Program-made: the position numbers and the translations under genes
Notes under the pieces: model-generated
Told to the model about the DNA's origin: nothing
Database searches by the model: none
The model's input: the letters and a program-made list of their open reading frames with translations, nothing else
Origin: Eucalyptus grandis
Lineage: Eukaryota; Streptophyta; Magnoliopsida; Myrtales; Myrtaceae
DNA length: 64,000 nucleotides
Direction: 5' to 3'
NCBI RefSeq assembly: GCF_016545825.1
Contig: NC_052615.1
Location: 36,853,516 to 36,917,515, forward strand
Part shown: positions 44,740 to 55,878 of the stretch, one piece after another
Layout of the letters: every line of letters starts with the position of its first letter
Position numbering within the stretch: position 1 is the stretch's first letter

Positions 44740-45207
44740 CATTGAGTAGATAGGCTAAGGGAACAAATAAGGTTAGTAGCATGCATGCTTCTTTCTTTTG
44801 AAAATGTGATAAATTGTTTTTAAAGATTAAAGACAAGGAAACATGAGGAGACCCGAGCCTCAGATTTCTTCTTTCATTTGACGGCTGGCTATCATCAACG
44901 GGCTGGTTTGGTGTGTCTCCTCATGCCCTCAAAATGTTTTCAACTTTATTTATTAGTAGACGGATTTACAAGGTGGTTTCAAAAAAATAGTTCCTTGAGT
45001 GGAACTGTTGTTGAAAACAAAACAAGCCAGACTTTAAGAAATATGTACAAGCTCCCACGTAGGGGAGTATGCAGAGGAGTTAAAAAGGATTCTACTCGAG
45101 CGAGCCTGCACCCATTTCCTCTTACGGTCCCTCGTTAATAGCGCCCACGAAGAAGTCTTCATACCAGCTGCCAGCCACGTCTCCTTGTGCTCCCGACTTT
45201 GTGGATT
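44740..45207. other. Spacer in Tat-C pol, nothing recognised
   Basis: About 470 bp between the G-patch region and the RT linker. Short frames on both strands lack known motifs. It may be decayed pol linker. Confidence 0.4.
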
Positions 45208-46470
45208 TCAGATCATCCACGTCTCCCCATCCATCAGGGACGATGTTGTGGTCATGATCATAGAAACTTTGGGAATTGAATGATTGACATAGTAGTCAAA
45301 TTTACCACTTGGTTGGCCCAAAGTGTCTATGATTGCTTCTCCTTTATGTGCCTCCTTAGCATGCTCGGGAACATGGTACGGTGTCTTTGGGTACCACGAG
45401 GAGGTGATCATTGCCAAAACACAGCCATGGAGAGCGGAACGTGAATACCCCAAAGCATCAAAGATCTTGGACCTTGTCTCTCGGGATGGTGCAATCATCT
45501 AGCGAGTGTCCTAATTCCCCTGAATGGTAATCACATTGCTTGCATGGATCATAATCAAGGAAGTACTCGGGGGTAGGATGGTTCAACTCTCTGCCAATTA
45601 TCCTTTGCTCTAGGAGGATGGGGAAAATAATGGTCATTGATTTAGGAAGAGGCGAATATTGTCGTGTGCTTCTTGGGGATAAAGGTAGCCGTGCCCCTCG
45701 CCAAGTCGTTTCAGTAGGGTCTTCTTCATTTACTACCAGCTCCTCATTGTGACGAGAGCGGAATGCACTAGTAGCTTGAGTGAAGTTTTCTGTCAAATGA
45801 TGTACAGTCTCACGTAATTCTTCGACTTGGTGTTGAAGCTGGATGAACGAGAAGTTATCGCTTGTCTCTTCTAATTGCTCTTCCTCAATGGCACCTATGA
45901 AAATGTCCCCGAACATGGAGGTCACATCATCTGGCCCTTCTTTCTCAAGTGAGGGCCAAGTTGTGTCTTCCTGGATTATGGGCAATTTCGCGCTTCCGGG
46001 GTTGAACCATTTTGAAGTATTCACTTCCTCTTCCTCGTGCATCATCCTAGCTGGGCCTGGGAAAGTTTCCTCGAGACGGGGATATACAAGGCCGATTTTT
46101 TTCTTTGCTTTTTTATCTGGGGAATATCCTAAACCGATAGTATAGGGTCTCCTTAGGGTTTCAATAGGCTGACGAATGCCCTGGCCTTTCCTACCAAGCC
46201 CTTGTCCTGGAAGGAAACCGTGTCCTACCATGATTTTTCCTACCATGATTGCAGCACTTGATATCTCAGGGACGAGGGGCAAAGTCCCGGGTTTCGTGTA
46301 TAGTAGACACAAGCTCGAACGATTGATAGCTAGCTTCGCTTTTGTCACTAGGTTCAACATAAGGGATGGCCGTCTCACGGTAGATGCGGTGATCTTCCTC
46401 CCCTCGAACCGTGATAGTTTTTTTGACACTTTTTTTTCGACAAAATAGTCGATGGCATCATAATACTTAT
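45208..46470 (-). pseudogene. Tat-C protease-proximal region with G-patch and zinc-like motif
   Basis: A frame of about 335 residues begins inside Tat-C at about 46470; the first residues upstream belong to the flanking copia LTR. It carries EGRKITASTVRRPSLMLN and AKLAINRSSLC (end of the protease-like fold). Then comes a G-patch, MVGHGFLPGQGLGRKGQGI with IGLGYSP, and a Glu-rich linker. A CX2CX2HX4HX4C-like motif (CKQCDYHSGELGHSLDDC) lies near 45500. After a frame change it continues 45498-45208 (HVPEHAKEAHKGEA, IDTLGQPSGKFDYYVNH). G-patch modules bind nucleic acid or helicases and are known in pol of some plant gypsy lineages. The protease catalytic Asp is not visible because the 5' end is cut off. 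Confidence 0.7.
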
Positions 46471-47550
46471 TGAAAGCTCCCCTTGTGATGTTTTGAAAGT
46501 ATGATATAATAATCAAAATCTGTTAATGTGTGCATTATTGGTCGACAGATGTGCAGGTCATATGTGGATGCCCAACAGTTTCTTTAAAGCAAGAATTGCT
46601 CTGCCACCATCGAGGGAACAAGAAATTGGAGGTCGACGTGGCTGAAATCTTGGACTAGGTAGAGCTTGAACGAGTCAACTAAAATGAGAAGTTCATGAGA
46701 ACTTTGACGGATCGAAAAAGTGAACTAGTTGAGTGGAACCAGTGCTGCCATATTTGTTTGGATTGTTTGGAAGGGTCAAAGATCAGGTGAACAAACGTTT
46801 CGGCATGATCGAGAAGCGAGAATACAATGGTCAAAGCAGTTCGAAGATGTGCCGTGCTTCCATCACTTTGAACTCCCTTGGATGGATTCGGAATACAAAT
46901 TAGTGGTTAATGACCAGTTCAGAGTTTGAAGTGACTGTAGAAAATCCAAAAAACCTAGAGTCAGCATTTTGTGCGAGCAATCATGGAGTCGATTGAGAGA
47001 TAAGTTGTCAATCGACTCTATGATTGCTCGCACAAATGCTGACTCTGATTTTCTGTGTTTTCTGGGTTTTCTGCTGTCACTTCCAAACTCTGAACCTGGT
47101 TATTAAACGCTAATTTAAATTCCAAATCCATCCAAGCGTAGTTCAAAGTGATGGAAGCACGCGGCACATCTTCGAACTACTTTGACCATTTGTATTCTCG
47201 CTTTTCTCGCCGAAACGTTTATTCACCTCCTATCTTTGACCCTTCCAAACAATCTGAACAATATGGCGGCACTGGTTCCACTCAACTGTTCACTTTTTCT
47301 CGATTCGTCCAAGTTCTCACGAACTTCTCATTTTATTTGACTCGTTCAAGCTCTACTCAGTCCAAGCTTTCAGACACGTCGACCTCCAATTTCTTGTTCC
47401 CTCGATGGTGGCAGAGCAATTCTTGCTTTAAAGAAACTGTTGGAGCAAGATCTACATATGACCTGCACATCTGTCGACCAATAATGCACACATTAATAGA
47501 TTTTGATTATTATATCATTTTCAAAACATCACAAGGATTTTCCAATAAGT
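46465..47550. repeat. Long inverted repeat: arms 46465-46996 and 47008-47550, 11-nt spacer
   Basis: The left arm runs ACTTATTGAAAGCTCC ... GAGTCGATTGA; the right arm starts TCAATCGACTC at 47008 and ends ...CAATAAGT near 47550. Paired blocks include CATTATTGGTCGACAGATGT, GCTCTGCCACCATCGAGGGA and GATGTGCCG. The arms differ by scattered substitutions and small indels. Both arms are the first part of the copia LTR also present once, uninverted, in Cop-B (from 60640). Confidence 0.9.
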
Positions 47551-47599
47551 TTTTATTAAAATTAAAGAAATGATTTTCTTTATTTTATTCTCTCAACGA

Positions 47600-48180
47600 A
47601 TTTTTAAGTATTTGAAAGCATTTGTTTGGTAACTATCTAAAATCTTTATTTCCGAATAAAAATTTATTTGATATGATCCTTAAATTTTTTGTGACTTAAA
47701 TTTCTTTTAATTTTTCCAATATTTTTATTATATTTTCTCTTTTTCTTTTTCTTCTCTCTTCTTCTTCTTCCTAGCTAGTTATCTGTGATTGGTTAGGCGA
47801 GGTTTGACGAACTCATTGGAGCCTCACTAGGCCAGTGAGGTTGAGCATTGCGGATGGTTGGGCAATGCTCAACCTTACGTAACCACCGTGAAGCTCGGCC
47901 TCGCCGAGCCAGGGCAAGGTGACCTTGCTCAGCCGCCAACCAGCAACAGGTTGAGAGAAGGAAGAAAAGAAAAGGAAGTAAAAGGAAAATAAGAAAAGAA
48001 AAAGAGAAAAAAAAAAGTTTAGCTTGATTTTAGAATTATTCTCAAGAACAAAGAAATAACCTTTTTTTTTGTTTCTTGATTTTGTTCCAAATCTATTCCT
48101 TGGGAACAAAAAAGTTATCTAATGGATTTCTATTCATTTTTTATTCCAAAAAACAAAAGAATAGAGTGATGCACTATTTG
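47600..48180. mobile_element. Probable MITE next to the inverted arm
   Basis: The left side has GCATTTGTTTGGTAACTATC and the right side, reverse complemented, has TGCCAAATAGTGCATCAC. Inner inverted similarity includes TTCCGAATAAAAATT and TTGGAATAAAAAATG. A GC-rich palindromic core (47790-47950) contains GGCCTCGCCGAGCC. It is absent from Cop-B. Exact termini and TSD could not be fixed. Confidence 0.35.
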
Positions 48181-48194
48181 GCACATTATTAAAT

Positions 48195-48668
48195 AGGTCT
48201 TAATTGTCTTGATTTCTCTTATTGCTCCTAAAATGTTTAATTTCTTGTAATCCGATTCTCTATGTGAAAATAGGCTTTCGTGTTTCGTAATCACTTATTA
48301 TAGAGCATTCAAGAATGATAGAGGTGCTCATGTTTGGTAGAGTCATTTATAAGCTTTGCATAGAATCAACACCTGCTACTATCCGTAACTTTCTGAAGAT
48401 TGCTAGTGAATAATAGTCCGGTTCTTGATTGTTAATCCAAGAGAGCAGATGTAGGCTTGGTAATAAGCCGAATCATTACAACTTCCTAACAAAATGTCCT
48501 ATCTTTTGATCTCATTTACTTATGTATATGATAGAAACACCGGCTCTTATTAAACTCTTTCTAGTTTTTGCGTCCATTAAAGTTTACTCGCAAGCATTCC
48601 GTGAAATGTTTTAAATTTGTTTAAAACAACCTACTGATCTCCTCCAGGTTGTTGTGTCGGTATTAACA
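48195..48668 (+). mobile_element. 3' part of the Cop-A LTR
   Basis: It aligns with 61845-62244 of Cop-B: GTGATAGAGGTGCT-like start, ATCAACACCTGCTACTATCC, CTCTTTCTAGTTTTT, then GGTTGTTGTGTCGG and an end at TTAACA. It continues the LTR begun by the left inverted arm. Confidence 0.75.
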
Positions 48669-48735
48669 ATTAGTATCATATCTCCATCGCTTATTTTCCA
48701 AAGTCTTGTATTTCGAGTCATAAAGATCTTTAGAA

Positions 48736-48962
48736 ATGGCTAACGTCATTGGAGCCTCAGCTACCGAGAGTCAGCCCATCTTGAGGCCTCCAATGTTTGA
48801 TGGAATTAACTGATCATTATTGGAAATGCCGAATGAAAATGTTACATCCAAACGATTGATTATGAGCTGCTCCTATCAATAGAGTGCCGCCAGCAGCAGC
48901 AATCCCTCCAGAAGAATAGACAAAAGGACTCGCTTCAAAAGCTCAAAACTCTTCATATTTTT
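48736..48962 (+). pseudogene. Cop-A gag, N-terminal fragment
   Basis: ATG 48736 reads MANVIGASATESQPILRPPMFDGIN, the start of a copia UBN2 gag (LRPP-FDG-NY pattern). A stop follows at once, then frame-broken remains. The same start occurs in Cop-B at 62312 (MANIIGPSAVKCQPIL). Confidence 0.7.
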
Positions 48963-49941
48963 GAGGGAAAATTCCAAAAATGAACTCAAAGTGTTCTCTT
49001 TTTCTCAAATAAGGATATAAAGTGCCATTACTTTCTTAAATAAAGACCTGAAGTGAACGTTGTTTCAAATGAGGACATGAAGTAGTTATGTTTGTTTCAA
49101 ATAAGAATCCAAAGTGAATATATCTGTTGCAAATAAAGACTCGACTTTCCGATGGTCAAGAGTATTTTCGTCATTTGTCATTTTTTCCCTTTTTCTTCCT
49201 TTTTTCCTTTTTTTTTCTTTTTTCTTTCTGGCTCTTCTTCTTCCTCTTCGCTGGTGGCTAGAGGGCCATCGGCGATGCCCACAGAGGGCTGGGCGAGGGT
49301 CGCCCTAGCTGGCAAGGGCCACTCACGTCGGCCACAAGTGAGGGACAGCCTCGTGTGGGGGCCATTTGCGAGGTTGGTCCGTGCTAGCCCTAAGTGAGGC
49401 GACCTCGCCAAACCGGCGAGGATCGGTTGTGTGTGAGGTGACCCTCGCCAAATCCGGGAGAGGGTGGCCTCACTAAACCTTACCAAGGGTCGGCGGGTCG
49501 CCTAGCCCTCGGCCACGAGCGAGGTTTGGTGAGGGTCAACCTTGCTTGGGGCCGGCAAGGGTCGATCTCACGGATGGCCCCTGGGCGAGGGTTGCCATGC
49601 CCGGGTGAGGTCGTCCCTCCCATGTGGTTGGCATGGATGGCCCTCGTCGCCCTTTGTGGGCATTGCTGGTGGCCGGCCACCGGCTAAGAGAAAGAAGAAG
49701 AACCAAAAAAAAGAAGAAGGGGGAAATGCCAAATGACAAAATTACTCTTGATCGGTTGGTAAATTTAGTCGGCCGGCAACCAGCGAGGTCGGGTTCTTGT
49801 TTGAAACAACCACAACCACTTCAGGCCCTTATTTGAAACAATCAAAATCATTTTAGATCTTTGTTTAAAACAAAGTCCATTTCGAGTTCTTATTTGAGGG
49901 AAAATAGATCACTTCGGGTTCTTTTTGAAATTTTCTCTGTT
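48963..49941. mobile_element. TIR element (MULE-like), about 979 bp, absent from Cop-B
   Basis: It starts GAGGGAAAATTCCAAAAATG and ends with the approximate reverse complement (TTTTTGAAATTTTCTCTG). Subterminal repeats of CAAATAAGGAT and AAGTG motifs face each other. In Cop-B the flanks join directly (CTTCATATTTTT then TTTTCCTCTTCG, about 62530-62560), showing an empty site. The flanking duplication is imperfect. The core (49240-49700) is GC-rich with GGCGAGG/CCTCGCC palindromes. No transposase is seen. Confidence 0.7.
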
Positions 49942-50968
49942 TCTTATTTTGTCCCCTCTCGTCGTCTAGTTTTTCTTCCTGTGGTCCAGCGGACGGAATA
50001 TGACATAGACTCGAAGTCACCTTTGAAGTGATGACAGAGTGAGACCAAAATGAGCACCATCTTAGGAAGTTGTGACATATTCATGATGAAGCAAGATGAA
50101 AGGACCATTCGAATGTACATGAGGTACGCTGACACAATCGATGGTCTCACCAGTCAAAGCAAGACTTGTGCAAATGCTGAGAATGTTAATAAATTGATAC
50201 ACACTCTTCTCACGGCCGATAAATTGATGCGTTCCAGTAGGGTTGTGGCTCATCCATGAGCAAGTGATCCTTCCGCTTTCCGAAATCCTAGGTCTTCTTG
50301 AGTGTTCTAAAATACCCCTTGAAAAGGGACAATGCACCTATGTAATGATTGTGGGAGATTGAAACCTCACCGTCAAATCAAAGAGAAATTTATGGTTATG
50401 ATTAGTCCCATACTTGTATATATAGATGTTTCCTCCCTTGAATTATATCATCTCATTTACAATTGAAAATACACTACTGAGTTTCTCTCTTTAGAGATTT
50501 TCTCTACGATGCTTATGAGTCAAATGTGAGTATGGTTGACTCGAGAGAAATCCTAAGACTGCATGAGCTAGGAAATGCTTGATCGACCGACCCATGACAC
50601 TCTTTCAAAGGAATGGAGTCCTGTCAAGGCTTTTAATTCGTGTCAACCCCTTATTAGTGGATGGGATGATGGGCACTCTACTAGGGCTGTGAGGGGAGCT
50701 AGAAAATGATGAGCACAGCGTGAAAAGCAAAGTTGGATTCACCCTCACAGAAGGATGAAGACGGGAGATGAAGACGCATCGTTGTAAACGAGGGGATTCA
50801 AGAATCTTACGAGAAAAGGGAAAATATTCAATGGAAAAGGTCAATGAGGTCAGCTAACCAAAAGGAGATTTCGGGAAAACAAAGATGATGTTAAAAGGTG
50901 AAAAAATTACCTGCTTCGAATGCAATAGGCCAGGTTAGACAAAGGGGATTGTCCACTACTTAGAGAAA
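49942..50968 (+). pseudogene. Cop-A gag, central and zinc-knuckle remains
   Basis: The stretch 50050-50230 encodes IFMMKQDERTIRMYMRYADTI with NVNKLIHTLL, the conserved C-terminal half of UBN2 gag. The stretch 50250-50880 is mostly non-coding, with a TATA-like TATATATAGATG near 50415; the same non-coding block occurs in Cop-B. Near 50910-50955 TCFECNRPG...GDCP is the remains of a CCHC knuckle with the His codon lost to a stop. Confidence 0.65.
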
Positions 50969-51685
50969 GGGCCAATTTCATAAAAAAAAACACGAATTTT
51001 AAGTGTGGTCCCAAATCGGCCCAAACTTTATTTTAAAAAAAAAAGCACGAACTTTAGGTGTTGTTCCAAATATGGCCCGAACTTTATTTTGTCTAAAAAA
51101 AAAAGCACGAACATTAGGTGTTGTCCAAAACTTGGCCTGAACTTTATTTGAGACAAAATAAAGTAAGTCTATTACAAATAGGCTTCACATCTCTATTTAA
51201 CTACAAGATGCACACGCTTTTAATATCTCGCTTTAAGGCAATGTAATCTTCGCTTCCAACACAGCTTCGACATTGCAAACAGCTTGACAATTGTTAATTG
51301 ATCTAATGGCCCTAGCTATGTGCCTTGTTCCCTAAAATTGAAGTTGCTGAATTATTTTTCTCATGAGAATCATCTATAAAATTCACCTCATTGGAGGGCA
51401 TACTTAAATTTAACACTTCCTCCAAACACTTGAATGCATCATCGTTTTGCTGTGTTGGATATTATTGCTGACGTGGAAATGTCACATCGAATGACTGTGG
51501 GATGAGGGTTAATGGAGGGCCAGACTTGGGACACAAGTGAAAGTTCGTGCTTTTTTGCGACAAAATAAAGTTCGGGCCAAATTTGGGACAATACTTAAAG
51601 TTCGTACTTTTTTTTTAGACAAAATAAAGTTTAGGTTAGATTTGAGACAACACCTAAAGTTCGTGCTTTTTTATGGAATTGGCCC
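50969..51685. mobile_element. MULE-like element, 717 bp, perfect 10-bp TSD
   Basis: The ends GGGCCAATTTCATAAA and TTTATGGAATTGGCCC form a TIR extended by several subterminal copies of AAGTTCGTGCTTTTTT and TTTGGGACAA on both sides. CTTAGAGAAA flanks it at 50959-50968 and 51686-51695. Cop-B has a single CTCAAGAGAAA at the matching site (about 63505-63515), confirming an empty site. The interior (51180-51480) has no coding sequence. Confidence 0.92.
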
Positions 51686-51695
51686 CTTAGAGAAA

Positions 51696-52245
51696 AAGCA
51701 ATGATAGTTTAAAAAGAAGAAGAAAGCCTCAATTGAGTGACTTGGAGCGACACTCAATGTGAATCGCACGACGATGACATGGCGGCAAGCGCACCTCTCA
51801 TTGATGGTCCAACTACAAGTCGAAGAAGACGAGGCAGATGCCTTGGAACTTTCTTAAAGATGAGATCATTAATTATTAAATGATGTTTTTATAAGTACAT
51901 AATAATTTGTAGAGAAAATCCTTGAGCTAAAGAAAGAAGCTCCTGAACTGAAGCAGAAGATAGGAATTGTACAAAGATGAGCTTGTGTTGCTGCTCAAGG
52001 AACTTCGCATTTGTTTAGATAGAGCAAGACGTGCAAAGGAAAGCAACTCTTGTTTGCTTTTGTCAAGGCTGGATCTTGTGATATGTGCAACAAATTTTCT
52101 TTGGGCTAAGAAACTCTCGAGAATTGTCTCACCGGTTTTGATCTATGAAAAATCTTTCACCAAAGGCTGCATTTTGATTTTATTAGAGGAGAGTCAGGTT
52201 TTGAGTTTGGATAGAAAATGTCAAATGTAAGGACGAGTTTTATTT
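51696..52245 (+). pseudogene. Cop-A gag C-terminal coiled-coil fragment
   Basis: From about 51905 the frame reads KILELKKEAPELKQKI, then YKDELVLLLKELRICLDRARRAKESNSCLL. This is a charged coiled coil typical of the region after the zinc knuckle in long copia gags. The matching Cop-B sequence ends at 63948. No protease or integrase follows. Confidence 0.6.
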
Positions 52246-52298
52246 ATCAGCTTGTATTTACAGCCTTGACAATCAATATTAGGGTGACTTAAAGACTA

Positions 52299-53176
52299 GG
52301 GTCCATTTTGTTCGGCTTTGGGCAAATGTCATTGGGAAAATGCAAATACCTTTGAGCTAAAGGGGTTTGTGAAAATACAAATAGCATTTAGTAAATTGTA
52401 GTTTTAAAGTGCATTGTGAAAGGACCTTAACTTAAACATCGTTTGGTAAAAATTACATTTTGTAAAAGATTTTTGCTAAGTTTTATGTATAATTTTTTTT
52501 TTTTTTAATATAGCCACCGGCGGTCAGATCTGGCTATCGGACAGCCTCACCTAAGGTCGTGACCCAAGCGGATGTTTGGGTTGGCGACCTCAGGCAGGGG
52601 TCGCTTGTTGTTGCCGGACCTTAGGTGCCGTTGCCTGAGTTGAGCGGCCGTCGCTTGGGTCGCGCAACCCAAGTGCTGCCTGGTGTGCGACCCAGGCGAC
52701 GACCGCTTGGGTCGCGAACCCTAGGCGCCATCACCGGGTCGCGCGACCCGGGCGTCACCTGAGGTTTGGTGACCTCAAGCCTCCATTGCCTAGGTCGTGC
52801 GAACCCAGGCGACCACCACTTGAGGTTGCTGGACCTCAGGCGACGCCTAGGTCGCGCAACCCAAACGCCTGAGATCGCCGAATGGCCGCAACCCCCAGGT
52901 GATGGTCGCTGGCACGGGCAACTCTTTGGCTAGCAATCATCAGCCTTCGTTCGTTTCTCCGAAGAAGATGAATAGTATCGTGGGACTTGCATTCCAAAGA
53001 TGTAACTTTCCAAAGTACCTCTAGAGCTACATTGGGTTAAAAGCCTTTAGAGCCATTTGGAGATATAATTGCATCTTGCTAAAAGTCGCCCAAAAAAATC
53101 AAACCAAACGCGTTTGCATTTGGCCAAGGGACTTTAGAGTCCCAAAGCCCCTACCAAATGCCAAACCAAACGGGGC
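52299..53176. mobile_element. PIF/Harbinger-like MITE, 878 bp, 3-bp TSD CTA
   Basis: The left end is GGGTCCATTTTGTTCGGC; the reverse complement of the right end is GGCCCCGTTTGGTTTGGC. CTA flanks it at 52296-52298 and 53177-53179. The subterminal zones mirror each other (TTTGGGCAAATG against CATTTGGCCAAG). The core (52515-52900) is GC-rich with inverted blocks around GCGACCCAGGCG. No coding sequence is visible. The superfamily is inferred from the 3-bp TSD and G-rich ends. Confidence 0.65.
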
Positions 53177-53189
53177 CTAACCACTACTG

Positions 53190-53990
53190 AGTGTAAATCA
53201 CACCATAATTTAATCAATGATATAATCTGGACACTAGGAACTGGATAGTTTGTGCTCTCGAACTCAAATTATGTCGGAATTCAATCAACGACACAGCCTG
53301 TTTTAGGCGTAAGGCTAGAATCTAATCAACAATAATACATTTGGATAGAAAACACAATGCTGGAATTCAATCAATAACGCTGGGCTTATGGAACAACACC
53401 AGAATTTAATTGACGATGCTGGATCAAATAGAAATGCACGCTGGAATTTAATCAACAAAGAAAATCCTGAAAATCAGTAACTAAAATGCGATAAAGTAAA
53501 GATAATTGTTGTGTTGTTCAGGGAAGCTTTTCAATGGTAGGGCTATAGTATTTATGGAGTGGACCGATGTTCCCAGTCGGTTGCTTTTCCTCGGGTGCTA
53601 CTCTTCACGTTCTTCACGTTTTCATTTTTCTCAACGACCTTATCCCTTAACAATCGCTTCTTGATCCGTCAACGACGTTCATGCAACTTGCCTATCAAAC
53701 AAATAACTACTCCTGCATTTTCCGTAACAATTATTCTCGCTTGAGTTCTAATGCTAATTTTGCTCTATCTTCAAATCTAGTGTACTATCCTCGTAGTGTG
53801 ACACATAGCAATCAATCACCTAGCTATTGACTCTAGAGTTGGCTTCTAAAATTCCATTGAGGCTTCGCTTAAGTAGCCTCCACGAAAGCTATTTTACCCT
53901 TAACTTTGTGATTCAAAATGAAGCGTTTTTACTCAATGTTCTTCTCGTGATTGGCACGTGGTTTCAAGAGTAATTTTAGATGTCAACAAG
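53190..53990 (-). repeat. LTR-like stretch with degenerate 40-50-bp repeats
   Basis: GCTGGAATTCAATCAA and close variants recur about every 40-50 bp from 53270 to 53460, followed by single-copy AT-rich sequence. The pattern resembles the U3 or U5 part of an old minus-strand LTR, but I found no ends. Confidence 0.35.
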
Positions 53991-55878
53991 AATATTTTGT
54001 CAATTTGAATTTCTTATAATGACAAATTAGATTTGAGTTATGATCACGAAAATGAGTTCAAAACCCTTTTGAATTAATGAAGTAACTTGAGTAAATATTT
54101 TTTAAAAGTAATGACATTTATCTGATTAATTAAAAAATTGTGAAATCACAGTGATCGGGCTTAAGAAATTTTTATAATTAGTAATCTCATTTTTCCATTT
54201 AAATGTTATATTGGTCGAAAAGTTAAGGCCTATTTGACCAATTACCCATTCATTTAAGGAGTGTATTTTCAACTTTATCCTCCCACCAAGAAAAGGAGTT
54301 ACGCAACCAAAAAACTCTATTGAAGAATCTTCCAAATATTTAATAAAATATAATCTATGGAGTCATCGGAATATTAGGAAGTGATACATAACTGCCTTCG
54401 ATATCTGGTAACATTCTTTCACTGTAAAATTATGAGTTAAATCATTCTAATTTATACTAAATTAAATGAATGATGGTCAGTTTTTCTTAAATTTGAGGAC
54501 TCTACTTCATTTTCATTAAAGCAATTTACTCATAATTAAATGATTCGGGAGTGTGATAGACATGTTACTTTAGCTTGTGAAGTAAATGGAAGCACCCTAC
54601 CCAATGAACACTACGTTAGATAAAATTTATGAGGAGTTACAAAATACAGAGCAGCAGATAAATCCTTTTCCTCTTTCTTTAAATTAGAAAATGCTTCGCC
54701 GTCCTTAATTCCTACGATCAATCCAATCATTCTCTTCTTTCCAGTTTCCACGGTCTCTCTAAAAAAAAAAAACTTGAGGAATCTATCATAAACATAAAAA
54801 ATAATCACCCTAGAAAACCTAAAAAGTCAACAAAAATATGGCGAAAAAGTGTTTGCACGTCTCCTTTTTCAATAAACATTCATGTTAGTGGGTGGGACTA
54901 CTAATCATCCCCCACTGGTGTGATTAATTAACTAACTAGTGAAGCACTTAGCAATTTCGTCTTAATCCCTCCACTGCTATAAGCTATTTTCAAGGTCACG
55001 TGCGCTTATGCAGCCCAAGACAAGGAATTAGACAATCAAAATAGAAATACTTTTATTACTAGGATTGATTCCTCCATTCATTATAACATCACTTTTTCTA
55101 CTCTTTTGTTAGAAAATGTTTAATAGTTGTGACATGTGAAAGTCACATTCGACAGTCTAACTAAATGAGAGAATATTCTGGACCTCGTGGACAGGAAATT
55201 AAAAAATAAATATTTTAGTTAATATTAAACAAGCCAACTATCGAAGGGGTTAGTATCACCAAAAGAAAAAAAATTCAAACCGTGCATTCACGCTACTTCA
55301 TAGTAATATTTTTGTCATAAAAAATTTCAAACTGGTACTTTGTGATATCTACTCAAGTCTTAAGGCAAATTTAGGGTAAAATTAGGAATTAATAGATTTT
55401 TCAAACATGAGGGAACTCTTAGGGTAACATTTGCAAATTTAGTAGATTTTTTTAACTTCCTTAAAACGAAATTGCTTAGGAGACTCATTTATATTGAATT
55501 TCTATGTCGGGTCCAAGTCCTGTGCCAATCACCTTGTTTGAGACGCGTGTTTCCTGCCACTAATTTGATGAGGATATTGTATGGAAGTTAATAGAAGATA
55601 GATTTGTCATGGGCGTACTGATTTGAGATTTTTGTGACACGAAAGTAAGTTCGGGAAAACATGGCATGGGAGCACCGGCATGGGATTTCTTTTGCAGTTT
55701 GGAAATTAATGCCTAATAAACACGGCACAAGCAAACCGGTTTGAGATTTCTTGTGATGCTAAGTTTTGTACAAGGAGGTGAGGAGCTTGTGGCAATGCCT
55801 CTTTTCTTCCTTTCTCACAGGCCATGGAGTCTCTCGCATTCTAGCCTCGACGTCGATTACTTCCATGTCGGCCGATTA
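53991..55878. other. AT-rich region with no recognised gene
   Basis: Short frames on both strands (for example 54126-54335 minus, 54611-54808 minus) show no domain. The first 50 bp recur exactly at the window end. Nothing else was recognised. Confidence 0.5.

Larger units (their letters stand above)
34399..46466 (-). mobile_element. Tat-C: minus-strand gypsy Tat-lineage element with G-patch; 5' end missing
   Basis: From right to left: protease/G-patch region, zinc-like motif, RT, RNase H, integrase, a 4.7-kb 3' untranslated region with tandem repeats, PPT, then a 2.2-kb 3' LTR. The internal region stops near 46466 where a copia LTR starts, so the 5' LTR and gag are absent. The left flank ATGAT (34394-34398) may be one TSD copy, but its partner was lost. 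Coding frames are more intact than in Tat-A. Confidence 0.8.
46465..52245 (+). mobile_element. Cop-A: decayed copia element (LTR and gag only) with later insertions
   Basis: It aligns in blocks with Cop-B (60640-63948). The LTR start is at 46465, the LTR end ...TTAACA at 48668, and a degenerate Met-tRNA PBS (ATTAGTATCATATCTC) follows. Gag starts at ATG 48736 and gag pieces continue to 52240. Extra segments absent from Cop-B are an inverted LTR arm plus a MITE-like block (47008-48190), a TIR element (48963-49941) and a MULE (50969-51685). No pol beyond the gag region is present. Confidence 0.75.
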
